From: SZUA-309 sp050185825
Lineage (GTDB): Bacteria; Pseudomonadota; Gammaproteobacteria; Pseudomonadales; Azotimanducaceae
Length of the DNA stretch: 64,000 nucleotides
Direction: 5' to 3'
Assembly: GCA_050185825.1 (NCBI GenBank)
Contig: JBFWZA010000008.1
Location: forward strand, 62,001-126,000
Position 1 is the stretch's first letter, and every line of letters begins with the position of its first letter. The translations under genes were made by a program, and so were the position numbers. The notes below the pieces were generated by a model that was not told the DNA's origin, did no database searches, and was given only the letters and a program-made list of their open reading frames with translations. Positions 1 through 8,251 of this stretch are shown in pieces.

Positions 1-1
1 T

Positions 2-508
2 CCGTCGGCGGTGGTCAAGAAGCTCGTGCAAGACGCGGTCGCCGACCCGAGGGGTCTGAAAGCAGCAATCGCCAGTCGAAGCGGGCACGGCTCGTTGCGT
101 GACGCCGTACTGTTCCGTTCCGAGACCTTGACAGTCCTGCCTGCCGTCACGTCCCCGGGGTTGCGTACACCAGCCCACGATCACCAGATGTGGGCGGTAA
201 TCGGCGTTATCGATGGTGAAGAGCCCAACGACTTCTTCGTTGACGGCGAAGAGGGACTGCAATACAAGAGCTCGCGAGTGTTGCGTCAGGGTGATGTCGC
301 GGTACTCGACGGCAATACCATCCATGCGATTTCCAATCCGCTGAGCGTCAACTGCCACGCCATTCACGTCTACGGGGGTGACCTGGTGACCCGGCAGGGA
401 CGAAGCATGTGGAATCCTTTCACAAAGGCCCGGGAACCGTACGACATCGACAGGCTCTCCGCATACATTCGGGAGATGCGCGTGCAGCCCGGTACCCCGG
501 TCGGCTGA
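2..508 (+). CDS. Cupin-fold thiol dioxygenase-like protein (cysteine dioxygenase type), 5' end outside window
   Basis: The frame is open to the window edge, and the first possible start inside it is a GTG at 11. Relatives usually have a few dozen more N-terminal residues, so the gene is probably cut. Counting from that GTG, an HDH pair lies near residues 57-59 in a region resembling the metal-binding cupin motif, followed by GDVAVLDGNTIHAISNP and HAIHVYGG, which match the second cupin motif of the cysteine-dioxygenase/DUF1637-like group. Family members are non-haem iron enzymes that oxidise thiols to sulfinates; the substrate here cannot be read. The gene ends 159 bp before a TauD gene on the same strand and may belong to the same sulfur-related set. 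Confidence 0.7.
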   Translation, partial: PSAVVKKLVQDAVADPRGLKAAIASRSGHGSLRDAVLFRSETLTVLPAVTSPGLRTPAHDHQMWAVIGVIDGEEPNDFFVDGEEGLQYKSSRVLRQGDVAVLDGNTIHAISNPLSVNCHAIHVYGGDLVTRQGRSMWNPFTKAREPYDIDRLSAYIREMRVQPGTPVG

Positions 509-523
509 CATTCGCTGCGAAGA

Positions 524-542
524 GATTGACTCAATGTCAATC
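524..542. promoter_or_regulatory. Perfect inverted repeat upstream of TauD operon
   Basis: GATTGAC-TCAAT-GTCAATC: two perfect 7-bp arms with a 5-bp spacer in the gap between the cupin gene and the first TauD gene. It contains the half-site AATGTCAA. The reverse complement TTGACATT recurs at 613-620, and TGACATT also lies at 507-513. It may be a repressor site, for example for the TetR protein at 3399; a short transcript hairpin is the alternative. Confidence 0.4.
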
Positions 543-610
543 AGCTCGCAGGTGTGCTGGGCTATGCGAGGGCGACTCACCCAGAAGAGACAGTAGTTCC
601 TGCCTGCCGT

Positions 611-642
611 CGTTGACATTGTGTTAGCGTCAGAGATATGTT
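611..642 (+). promoter_or_regulatory. Putative sigma-70 promoter of TauD operon
   Basis: A consensus -35 box TTGACA (613-618) is followed after 18 bp by TATGTT (637-642), a 4/6 match to the -10 box. Transcription would start near 650, just before the ribosome site and GTG start chosen for the next gene. The 17-mer at 611-627 matches 15 of 17 bases at 9618-9634 (opposite strand), upstream of the flavin monooxygenase gene. Confidence 0.4.
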
Positions 643-667
643 TGAGTCGTTAGGCTTTCGAGGAAGC

Positions 668-1507
668 GTGAACGTGCAGGCACCAGGTGTCCGGTATCGC
701 CTCCTGACCCCGCATACAGGGGCGGAAGTCAGCGGCGTGGATCTGTCGCAAGACCTCCCGCAGGAGGAGGTGGACGACATTCAGCGGTTGCTCGTGAACT
801 ATGGGGCCGTGTTCTTCCGCGATCAGCGGCTGACACGCGAGCAGCATCGTGTCATCGGCCGGCGCTTCGGCGCCCTGCACATCCATCCTGCCGCACCTGC
901 GCCGGAGGGATATCCGGAGATTCTCATCATTCACGCCGACGACAAGCACAAGGGCGTGGCCGGCTCCGGGTGGCATTCGGACGTGTCGTGCGATCCCGAG
1001 CCCCCCGCGGCGAGCATGCTGTACATGAAGCATATGCCGGCAGTTGGCGGCGATACGCTGTTCAGCAACATGTACGCGGCATACGAGGCGCTGTCCGACG
1101 ACCTCAAGACCTATCTGGAAGGGCTCACGGCCGTGCACTCCGGCGCGGACGTCTATCGGGGTGGTGGCTACAAGAGCAGTGATCAGGGCGCGCGGCTACC
1201 CGTTTCCGAGCATCCGGTGATCCGCACCCATCCGGTTACGCTCCGGAAGGCGCTGTTCGTCAACTACGGCTTCACACGACAGATCGTTGGCGTCCCGCGG
1301 CGTGAAAGCGAGGCGATGCTTCGCTTCCTGTTCGAGCACGTCAACGACCCCCTGTTCATATGCCGGTTCAGGTGGGCGCCGAATTCGATCGCGTTCTGGG
1401 ACAACCGCTGCGTGCAGCACTATCCCACCGACGACTATTTCCCGGCCACGCGCACGGCCGAGCGCGTGACGATCTGCGGTGATCGGCCATTCTATGAGGA
1501 GGCGTGA
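668..1507 (+). CDS. TauD/TfdA-family 2-oxoglutarate/Fe(II) dioxygenase
   Basis: A 279-residue enzyme of the taurine/2,4-D dioxygenase family, which hydroxylates next to a hetero-atom using O2 and 2-oxoglutarate. The iron ligands are visible as WHSDVSCD (HxD near residues 103-105) and the distal His in WDNRCVQHYPTDDYF (near 251), with the 2-oxoglutarate-binding Arg in TRTAERVT. I chose GTG 668 because GAGG lies 5 bp upstream; ATG 638 is open in frame but has no ribosome site and overlaps the likely -10 box. It is followed after one base by a clear paralogue, so the two are co-translated. The substrate is unknown; taurine, other sulfonates, sulfate esters and aryloxyacids are all known for the family. 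Confidence 0.88.
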   Translation: MNVQAPGVRYRLLTPHTGAEVSGVDLSQDLPQEEVDDIQRLLVNYGAVFFRDQRLTREQHRVIGRRFGALHIHPAAPAPEGYPEILIIHADDKHKGVAGSGWHSDVSCDPEPPAASMLYMKHMPAVGGDTLFSNMYAAYEALSDDLKTYLEGLTAVHSGADVYRGGGYKSSDQGARLPVSEHPVIRTHPVTLRKALFVNYGFTRQIVGVPRRESEAMLRFLFEHVNDPLFICRFRWAPNSIAFWDNRCVQHYPTDDYFPATRTAERVTICGDRPFYEEA

Positions 1508-1508
1508 G

Positions 1509-2366
1509 ATGGGCGCGAAAGCCAAAGCCGTCGTGCAACCCCTGCGCAAGACACTGCTCACCGGTGCCTGCGGCGCCGTTCTGCACGACGTCGATCTGTC
1601 CCGTGGTGTCGACGAGACGCTCTTTCAGGGTATTCACGAAGCGCTCATGGAGCATGGAGTGGTGTTCTTCCGCGATCAGCACATCACGCGGGAGCAGCAC
1701 AAGGCATTTGGACGTCTGTTCGGCGAGCTGCACTATCATCCCGCGGCTCCGGGACCGGAAGGCCATCCGGAAATTCTCGTCATCCATGCGGACGAGAAAT
1801 CCAGGTACGCGGCAGGTCAGGGATGGCATTCCGACGTCTCGTGCGATGAAGCGCCGCCGATGGGGAGTATCCTGTACCTGAAGGCGGTGCCCGAGACCGG
1901 CGGCGACACGCTGTTCAGCAATATGTACACGGCCTACGAAGCGCTGTCCGACCGGATGAAGCGGATGCTCGAAGGCATGACCGCCATTCATTCCGGGCGG
2001 CACGTTTACGAAGGCCGCTACAACGTACCGAAAGAACAGATGCAGCGTGACTACCCCGAGTCGGAACATCCCGTCATCCGGACTCACCCAGTCACCGGCC
2101 GGCGGGCGCTGTTCGTGAATTCCGGCTTCACAACCCGTATCGTCGGTCTGCAGCCGCGCGAGAGTCGGGCGATTCTCGACTATCTGTTCCAGCACGTCGC
2201 GTTGCCGGACTTCCAATGCAGGTTCAATTGGGAGCCGGACTCCATCGCCTTCTGGGATAACCGCTGTATGCAGCATCATGCCGTATTCGACTACTTCCCG
2301 CAGGTTCGCCATGGCGAGCGGGTGACGGTCAAAGGTGACAGGCCGTATTTCGATCCTGCCGCCTGA
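1509..2366 (+). CDS. TauD/TfdA-family dioxygenase, tandem paralogue
   Basis: A 285-residue paralogue of the preceding gene: both share WHSDVSCD, GGDTLFSNMY, SEHPVIRTHPVT and an FWDNRC..H block. The HxD is at about residues 107-109. The start is ATG 1509, with GAGGAGG at 1496-1502 inside the 3' end of the upstream gene, so translation is probably coupled. A frame reading in from 1479 is possible but lacks a ribosome site. Two adjacent, diverged copies could form a hetero-oligomer or act on successive or related substrates; the sequence does not decide. Confidence 0.88.
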   Translation: MGAKAKAVVQPLRKTLLTGACGAVLHDVDLSRGVDETLFQGIHEALMEHGVVFFRDQHITREQHKAFGRLFGELHYHPAAPGPEGHPEILVIHADEKSRYAAGQGWHSDVSCDEAPPMGSILYLKAVPETGGDTLFSNMYTAYEALSDRMKRMLEGMTAIHSGRHVYEGRYNVPKEQMQRDYPESEHPVIRTHPVTGRRALFVNSGFTTRIVGLQPRESRAILDYLFQHVALPDFQCRFNWEPDSIAFWDNRCMQHHAVFDYFPQVRHGERVTVKGDRPYFDPAA

Positions 2367-2414
2367 AGCCGCGGCGCCACGGTTCCGTACGTGACCCCGG
2401 CCAAGGAGGACGCG

Positions 2415-3362
2415 ATGAGTTACTCTCTCGAGACGGCACTGCCGGCGCTGGTGCGCAGGGATGTCGAGTATGGTGAAACCCACGCGCCGCCGATCCCGCA
2501 CACCATGCCGGATGTTGTAGCTGCCGATCCCGGATGGGCGCTGCAGTGGACGCGAATGAAGGCGGCCATCGACGAAGGCGCACTGGAGCAGGCCGGGGCG
2601 AGAACCGCCAGCAAGGGCGGACGCGCGGCGGCGGAACGGCGACGGAACGCCGCGGAGTATCTGGCGATGCTGGGGCACCTGGAGTTCGACCTCATCGTCC
2701 GTGGCTGCGCTTATGCGGCACATCGCTACGCCATGCCCCTGCCGTGGAAGATGTGCGTTCTCAAGCAGGCCCAGGACGACATGGCGCATGCCGCCGGCTT
2801 CATTGCCAGCGCCAGCCGGCTGGCCGAGCACGACTACTGGCAGGGGGTGAAGGCACCGTATCAGAAGACCATCCGCTTCTACGAGCCGATCCTGGAACGA
2901 GACCTCGGCGGTTTCTTTGCTGCAGTGGGGCTGCACACCGAGGCATATCCCGCCTGGACGAACCTGGCGGGGGGCAGCGCCATCACCGACCCGGTTGTCG
3001 GAGCGTGGGCGCTGTCGGAGATCGAAGACGAGGCTTGGCACCTCAGCTTTCTGTATCCGGCCATTCGCGAGTGGCTGCACAGCGGCACGCCCGAGGAGCA
3101 GGAACGGCGGCAGCGGCAGCTGGTGGAGGACAACGAGACGCTGCTCGCGGAAGTGCTTGCACCGGCTCATCGAAATGCCCAGGAGTATGCGGTGGGGCGC
3201 CTCGGAATGGATCCGAAGGTGCTCTACGGCTACGAGCACGTCGACGAACGCACCCGGTTCATCTATCGCAGTCTGGATATCGATACGGGTCTGTGGCCCG
3301 ACTATCTGAAGGCTGTACCGGACCTGCCCGAGCTTGCCGGAGGGTACGAGGCGGTGGTATGA
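2415..3362 (+). CDS. Ferritin-like di-iron carboxylate protein, putative oxygenase
   Basis: A 315-residue, mostly helical protein. Four candidate ligand helices can be seen: LEFDLIVRG, QAQDDMAHAAGF, LHTEAYPAW and EIEDEAWHLSF. This carboxylate plus D/ExxH spacing resembles the ferritin-like di-iron fold used by PaaA/BoxB-type and bacterial multicomponent oxygenases, but I do not recognise the exact family. The start is ATG 2415 with AAGGAGG 6 bp before it; a GTG at 2391 is less likely. It lies 48 bp after the two TauD genes and before TetR, so it probably works in the same pathway, perhaps as a second kind of O2-activating enzyme. No reductase or ferredoxin lies next to it. Confidence 0.6.
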   Translation: MSYSLETALPALVRRDVEYGETHAPPIPHTMPDVVAADPGWALQWTRMKAAIDEGALEQAGARTASKGGRAAAERRRNAAEYLAMLGHLEFDLIVRGCAYAAHRYAMPLPWKMCVLKQAQDDMAHAAGFIASASRLAEHDYWQGVKAPYQKTIRFYEPILERDLGGFFAAVGLHTEAYPAWTNLAGGSAITDPVVGAWALSEIEDEAWHLSFLYPAIREWLHSGTPEEQERRQRQLVEDNETLLAEVLAPAHRNAQEYAVGRLGMDPKVLYGYEHVDERTRFIYRSLDIDTGLWPDYLKAVPDLPELAGGYEAVV

Positions 3363-3398
3363 GGCTCCGGGAATGGAGAAGTATCGGGAACCCACCGA

Positions 3399-4013
3399 AT
3401 GACGGATGATCGAAAGGCACAGGTAGCGAAGCTGACGACACTGTCCGACGCGGAAGATTCGAGTCAGGCGCTGCTGGAGCAGGCCGCGCTGGAGATTCTG
3501 CAGGAACGTGGTGTGCTGGCAGGGCTGAACCTGAGGGAGGTGGCGGAACGGGCCGGCGTGAACCGGGCGCTTGTGTATCACCACTTCGGTTCGCGCGAGG
3601 CACTGCTACGATCGGCACTGCGCCGGGATCTGGACACGCGCCTTCAGGAAATTTCGGAAGGTTTGCCGTTACCCTTCAATGCCCGTATCCGACAGCTCCT
3701 GCGTACGCTGGTCCGGCACCAGCCTGCGATCCGCCTGGCGCTGCTGCTGGTACTCGACGGCAAGGAGCCGGTGCGACTGGCGCCGCTGCAGGATGCCTGG
3801 CTCGAGTCCTTCCGCACCGATCGGGCGCAAGGGGTAATCGATGCCGACCTGGATCTCGGAGCGCTGCTCGTGCTGGTATCCACGCTGTCCTATGGCTACG
3901 CGCTGCTGAGAGACCTCTTCGCTGAGGAGCTCGATGTATCGGCCGTGGAGCTGGACTGGCGCATCGACGCGTTGCTGGAGCGCCTGTTGGCTGCCAGTGT
4001 CGAACGTGCGTGA
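3399..4013 (+). CDS. TetR/AcrR-family transcriptional regulator
   Basis: A 204-residue protein with an N-terminal helix-turn-helix (LREVAERAGVNRALVYHHFGS, about residues 45-65) of the TetR type and a helical C-terminal ligand/dimer domain. It lies 36 bp downstream of the di-iron gene and 21 bp upstream of another TauD gene, so it is likely a local repressor of this oxygenase cluster that responds to a pathway compound (inference). The TTGACATT / AATGTCAA sites near 507-620 and 9625-9632 are possible targets. Confidence 0.88.
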   Translation: MTDDRKAQVAKLTTLSDAEDSSQALLEQAALEILQERGVLAGLNLREVAERAGVNRALVYHHFGSREALLRSALRRDLDTRLQEISEGLPLPFNARIRQLLRTLVRHQPAIRLALLLVLDGKEPVRLAPLQDAWLESFRTDRAQGVIDADLDLGALLVLVSTLSYGYALLRDLFAEELDVSAVELDWRIDALLERLLAASVERA

Positions 4014-4034
4014 ACGTAGCTTGGGAGACAGGAT

Positions 4035-5000
4035 ATGGCAGAAACGGCTGAGCGGATAAACGGCGCCGGACTGATGAGCGGCCGCAGCGGAGACGAACTC
4101 GGTCTGGCGGCCGGCATCTCGCTCGAGCCGACCGGCGGACCCTGTGGCGTCATCGTGCACGGCATCGATCTTGCGGACGATCTGAGCGGCGATGTCGTGT
4201 TCTCGCTGCTCAGCATCTTCAATCATGCCGGCCTGGTGATCCTGCGCAACCAGCAACGCCTGACGCCAGAGCGACAATGCGAGGTCACGCAGTGGTTCGG
4301 GCGACCCTTCGCCCGCGGTGACGCCGGTGACAAACTGCCCATGGTCGGTTCGCTGCCGCTGCAACTGCTCTCGAACCGCGATGCGCGCAAGCCGGGTAAC
4401 CAGGTAATCGCTCAGGAGGACGATCCCCACAACGCTGCTAATCAGCCTCTGGGCTGGCATTCCGACGTGCAGGACTACGTGGTGCCACCGGATGTGACGA
4501 TGCTGCACGGCGTGCACATCCCGCCTCCAGAGGCAGGGGGCCGGACGCACTTCGTCAACATGTACCAGGCATTCGACGAGCTGGATTCTGATCAGCAGCA
4601 GTTGCGCAGGATGCGGTGGCGGCCGGCCAGCACTCACGCGACCATGAAAGGTGTGAAGCAGCGTGAGGCCATGGCAGAAGACCGGCCCGCCGGAGAGTCG
4701 GAGGTTCTACATCCGGTGGTGCGCACGCATCCAGCAACGGGGCTGCAAGCGTTGTGGATTACGCCCGGATTCACGGTGGCACTCGACGGATTTGCAGACG
4801 ATCCGGACGCAGGCCGGGCATTGCTGGAGCAGTTGAAGGCCCATCTGGTGCAGCCACACTTGATCTACACACACGTCTGGCAGCCCCATGATGTGCTCTG
4901 CTGGGACAACCGATGTGTCATGCACGCACGCGACTCCTGGGATCGCAGATACCTGCGTGAGATGCACCGCTCCCAGGCCGGTGGGTCGATGCCGTTCTGA
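4035..5000 (+). CDS. TauD/TfdA-family dioxygenase
   Basis: A 321-residue enzyme of the same superfamily but clearly diverged from the two at 668-2366. The HxD is in WHSDVQDY (H142, D144), the distal His in WDNRCVMHARDSWD, and Arg residues for 2-oxoglutarate follow in RRYLREMHR. It has a longer N-terminus and an extra insert (about residues 95-135) before the HxD. The start ATG follows GGGAGACAGG. The position between TetR and a nitroreductase-like flavoprotein suggests the same operon. A tentative role is C-S, C-N or ether-linked substrate oxidation. Confidence 0.85.
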   Translation: MAETAERINGAGLMSGRSGDELGLAAGISLEPTGGPCGVIVHGIDLADDLSGDVVFSLLSIFNHAGLVILRNQQRLTPERQCEVTQWFGRPFARGDAGDKLPMVGSLPLQLLSNRDARKPGNQVIAQEDDPHNAANQPLGWHSDVQDYVVPPDVTMLHGVHIPPPEAGGRTHFVNMYQAFDELDSDQQQLRRMRWRPASTHATMKGVKQREAMAEDRPAGESEVLHPVVRTHPATGLQALWITPGFTVALDGFADDPDAGRALLEQLKAHLVQPHLIYTHVWQPHDVLCWDNRCVMHARDSWDRRYLREMHRSQAGGSMPF

Positions 5001-5052
5001 ATGCGCCGTTCAAGAGGGAGGTGACCGTCGATGGCCGAGTCGGACGGGCTTC

Positions 5053-5910
5053 ATGACACGATCAACACCTGATAAGCCGACGGACGCAGGGACCTTACTG
5101 CAGCAACGGTTCGGTTCTGCTGCGGTCGGGCTGGCGAACAGTCCAGTAAATCCCGTGGTGGAGAAGTTGCTGGCGCACCGGACTCACCGGGTCTTCGCCG
5201 ATCAAACCGTGCCTGAAGATATGCTCACAGTGTGGCTGGCTGCCGGGTTTTCCGCCCCTTCCAAGTCCGACCTGCAACAGGCGAGCATCGTTCACGTCTG
5301 TGATCGCGGGCTGCGCAGGTCGATCGCGGACCTGGTTCCAGCCATGCCCTGGATTGGAACGTGTCCCGAGTTTTTCGTCGTGCTCGCGGACGGGCGGCGC
5401 ATCACGCGAATTGCAGACTTTCGGGGCAAAGCTTTCGCCAACGACAATCTCGACAATTTCGTAGCGGCCGTCTGTGACGCCAGTCTGGTGTTGCAGAACC
5501 TGATCGTGGCGGCCGAATCGTTCGGTCTGGGCTGTTGCCCGATCAGCGTCATCCGCGATCACATGGAGCGGGTGTCGGAGTTGCTCGGGTTACCAGACCG
5601 CGTCGTTCCGATTGCCGGACTTTGTTTGGGATGGCCCGCGCGCGAAGGTTTCGTGTCACTGCGCTTACCGCTCGAGGTAACCGTTCACCGGAATCGTTAC
5701 CAGGACGATACGTTGCCGACGCTGGTCGACGCCTACGATCGGGAGCGTGATGCCCGATTTCGACTGCCTCCCGATCGGCGGAAGTACGTGCGCGAGTTCG
5801 GCGAGGCTGAGTTTTATGGATGGTCGGAAGACAAGGCGAGACAGATGGCCCGCGAGGAAAGGGCCGATGTGGGCGAGTTCGTGAGAACACACGGGTTCTC
5901 GCTACGCTGA
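5053..5910 (+). CDS. Nitroreductase-family FMN oxidoreductase
   Basis: About 285 residues. The N-terminal block HRTHRVFADQTVPEDMLTVW and SAPSKSDLQQASIV match the FMN-binding start of NfsA/FRP-type nitroreductases, and AAESFGLGCCPISVIRD matches the mid-domain flavin/dimer region. Such enzymes use NAD(P)H to reduce nitro groups, quinones or free flavin; a role as flavin reductase for the nearby two-component monooxygenases is attractive but unproven. ATG 5053 is the first in-frame start after the upstream stop. A GGGAGG ahead of it points instead to an out-of-frame ATG at 5031 that would give only 13 codons, so the true start is uncertain. Confidence 0.78.
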   Translation: MTRSTPDKPTDAGTLLQQRFGSAAVGLANSPVNPVVEKLLAHRTHRVFADQTVPEDMLTVWLAAGFSAPSKSDLQQASIVHVCDRGLRRSIADLVPAMPWIGTCPEFFVVLADGRRITRIADFRGKAFANDNLDNFVAAVCDASLVLQNLIVAAESFGLGCCPISVIRDHMERVSELLGLPDRVVPIAGLCLGWPAREGFVSLRLPLEVTVHRNRYQDDTLPTLVDAYDRERDARFRLPPDRRKYVREFGEAEFYGWSEDKARQMAREERADVGEFVRTHGFSLR

Positions 5911-6077
5911 GGTGCGGCCGGAGCGGCCGATGCCGGATTCTGATCTGTTCATCATGGAACCTCGGTCGTGCGCAATCTGGAGCTGTTCGCCGATCGGGTG
6001 CTTTCCCATCTACAGCGGACTGCGGCTGGCGCAGCGACCCGACCGTCTCGCTTCGTCCAGGCGAAGGCCTCGGATGG
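5911..6077 (+). other. Convergent intergenic region with possible flavin-monooxygenase C-terminal remnant
   Basis: There is no intact gene between the nitroreductase and MFS genes. Around 5955-6025 one frame reads VVRNLELFADRVLSHLQ, with DLFIME in another frame just before it. This resembles the C-terminal end of luciferase-like monooxygenases (compare SLELFGAEVLPRF in the gene at 32968). It may be a decayed 3' fragment; at about 25 residues a chance match is possible. Confidence 0.25.
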
Positions 6078-7400
6078 TCAGGCCGGCTGCCGGATGACGT
6101 CTGTCGTAGCGCCGGCCCGGGCGAGGTCCTCGGCCAGGGTATGGCTGGCAAGCCAGTAGTGCAGGGCTGCCCACAGGTTGAGGCAGGCGAACGCCATGAG
6201 CGCGTAGCGCAGACTCTCGATGCCGAAGCGCGGTGCCAGTAGGTCGCTCAACAGACCCACGCCCTGCGGTCCCAGGCCCAACCCCACCAGGTTGCCCACG
6301 AACAGCGAAATGGCGGCGGCGACGGCACGCATGCGCAGCGGCATGAGGCTCTGAACCATGGCGAATCCGGGGCCGAGATAGAAGCCGCCGAAGAACGCCG
6401 GCACCAGGTAGATGAGCAGCGCCTGGCGGAAATCGGTGGTGGCGAAGAACCAGATCGAAAACGGTACGGTAGCGATCTTGGCAAGCGCCACCACCCAGGG
6501 CGTCCAGCGCAGATCCCGGCGGGCGAGCAAGTCGGCGATGCGGCCGGAGGCCAGGGTTCCGATGGCGCCGACCACGCCGGACAGGAGCGCCAGCGTCAGT
6601 CCCACCTGGGTCTGGGACAATCCGTGCGAGCGTACGAAGAAGGCAGGCAGCCACAGCACCATCCCGTAGCCGACGAAGACGGCGAGAGAAGCGCCCACCA
6701 CGATGTGGCGTACGGACCGTGTCCGCATCATAGTGCGCGCGACGACGGCCAGTGCCGGTGCGTCGCGGGTGGAATCGGGCCGGCCAGGCGCCTCGGCCCC
6801 GCCCCGGGCTGGCTCAGCCAGCGTCAGCCTGACCAGCATGGCGATCAGTAGTCCAGGCAGGCCGACCGCGAAGAACGTGGCACGCCATCCCCAGTGCTCG
6901 CTCATCCATCCCCCGCCCAGGTAGGCAATCAGCAGACCGAGGTTGATGCCGGAGGCAAAGATTGCCATCGCCGTGGCCCGCTCGTGGACCGGAAACATGT
7001 CCGAAATCATCGAGTGGGAGGGTGGGTTGGAGCCGGCCTCTCCGACCCCGACGCCGATCCGGGCCAGCGCGAGTTGCGCGAAGGTTTGTGCATAGCCGCA
7101 CAGCGCAGTCATCGCGCTCCACATGGTGATCGCCCAGACGATGATGTTGCGGCGGTTGAAGCGGTCCGCAAGCATGGCGATGGGCACGCCCAGGGTGGCA
7201 TAGAAGATGGCGAAGGTGATGCCGACGAGAAAACCCATCTGGGTATCCGAAGCGCCGAGCTCCTGCTTGATCGGCTCCAGCAGAATGCCCATGATCTGGC
7301 GGTCCACGTGACTGGACGTGAACACCAGTACCAGCACACCTAGCGCGTACCAGCGGTAGCGCTTGGACTCGGGCGCATCGGGACCACGCTGGGTGCTCAT
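6078..7400 (-). CDS. MFS transporter, spinster-like
   Basis: A 440-residue major facilitator protein with about 12 hydrophobic segments. The first loop contains SSHVDRQIMG and the TM2-3 loop ADRFNRRNIIV fits the GxxxDRxxRR signature; GVGVGEAGSNPPSHSMISD matches the spinster-like group often found beside aromatic and terpenoid catabolism genes. It probably imports, or less likely exports, an organic-acid substrate. It is the last gene of a three-gene minus-strand operon (flavin monooxygenase, TauD, MFS), with a 68-bp gap and AAGGAG before its ATG. Confidence 0.88.
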   Translation of the reverse strand: MSTQRGPDAPESKRYRWYALGVLVLVFTSSHVDRQIMGILLEPIKQELGASDTQMGFLVGITFAIFYATLGVPIAMLADRFNRRNIIVWAITMWSAMTALCGYAQTFAQLALARIGVGVGEAGSNPPSHSMISDMFPVHERATAMAIFASGINLGLLIAYLGGGWMSEHWGWRATFFAVGLPGLLIAMLVRLTLAEPARGGAEAPGRPDSTRDAPALAVVARTMMRTRSVRHIVVGASLAVFVGYGMVLWLPAFFVRSHGLSQTQVGLTLALLSGVVGAIGTLASGRIADLLARRDLRWTPWVVALAKIATVPFSIWFFATTDFRQALLIYLVPAFFGGFYLGPGFAMVQSLMPLRMRAVAAAISLFVGNLVGLGLGPQGVGLLSDLLAPRFGIESLRYALMAFACLNLWAALHYWLASHTLAEDLARAGATTDVIRQPA

Positions 7401-7468
7401 GGGGCTCCTTGGCGATCCGCTCCAGCTGGCAACGCCGGTGCGGTACGACGTTTCTGATGTGGGGGCGT

Positions 7469-8230
7469 CTAAACGGGCCTTTCTCCCCGAACCGTCACGC
7501 GATGCATTTCGCGCGGGTCATCGCCGTAGTCGTGGATCGCGTAGTGCATGACGCAACGATTGTCCCACATCACAATGTCGCCGGCGGACCAGCTGTGGCG
7601 CATCGTCAAGTGCGGGCGCGAGCCTACGTCTACCAGATAGTCGAGGAGTGGACGGCTCTCTTCCACCGTCAGATGATCGAAGCGCTGCGTGAAGCCGCCA
7701 TTCTCGTAAAGGGCTTTGCGGCCGGTCTCCGGGTGAGTTCGCAGCACAGGATGCGTGGATTCAATCTCGAAGCCCCGGTGCACCGCGCGCATCGGTTCCA
7801 GCATCGACCGCATACCCGGCGACAGGTACTCGAGCGCTGTGTATTGATCCGCCCACATGGTGTCTCCGCCGGCCGGCGGAACCTCGATGGCCTGCAGAAT
7901 GGAAATGGAAGGTGGTTGCTCTTCACAGCTGACGTCCGAGTGCCATACCTGGGTGATGTTCTGCTTCTTGCCGCGGTTTCTGAGCAGCAGGATGGCGGGG
8001 TGGCCCTCCACGCCTGCACCGGCGGGATGAGTATGAAGCGGGCCGAACAGCTGGCCCAATCGCAGGTGATCTTCCACGGGAAGATGCTGCTTCCTGAACA
8101 CCAGCACCTGGTGTTGCCAGAGCGCCAGTGCGACCTGGTCGAAGTCCTCCTGGCCGATGCCTTTGAGATCGAAGTCGACCACCTCGGCGCCGAGCGTGCC
8201 GGTCAATCGTCTGATTTCCAGTTTCTGCAT
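7469..8230 (-). CDS. TauD/TfdA-family dioxygenase
   Basis: A compact 253-residue family member. The iron ligands are VWHSDVSCEEQPP (H97, D99) and the distal His in WDNRCVMHYAIHDYG, with the 2-oxoglutarate Arg in REMHRVTVRG. It lies 21 bp after the flavin monooxygenase gene and before the MFS gene, so it very probably shares their transcript. This places a sulfonate-type dioxygenase and an NtaA/DszA-type monooxygenase in one operon. The best guess is an enzyme for sulfonated, sulfate-ester or ether compounds. Confidence 0.88.
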   Translation of the reverse strand: MQKLEIRRLTGTLGAEVVDFDLKGIGQEDFDQVALALWQHQVLVFRKQHLPVEDHLRLGQLFGPLHTHPAGAGVEGHPAILLLRNRGKKQNITQVWHSDVSCEEQPPSISILQAIEVPPAGGDTMWADQYTALEYLSPGMRSMLEPMRAVHRGFEIESTHPVLRTHPETGRKALYENGGFTQRFDHLTVEESRPLLDYLVDVGSRPHLTMRHSWSAGDIVMWDNRCVMHYAIHDYGDDPREMHRVTVRGERPV

Positions 8231-8251
8231 GGGGTCGATTCTCCGCCTGCG

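Noticed and set aside
1368..3584. A 738-codon open frame on the minus strand
   Set aside because: It runs antisense through two TauD genes and the di-iron gene, shows no family motifs and is rich in Arg/His/Gln as expected for a GC-rich shadow frame.
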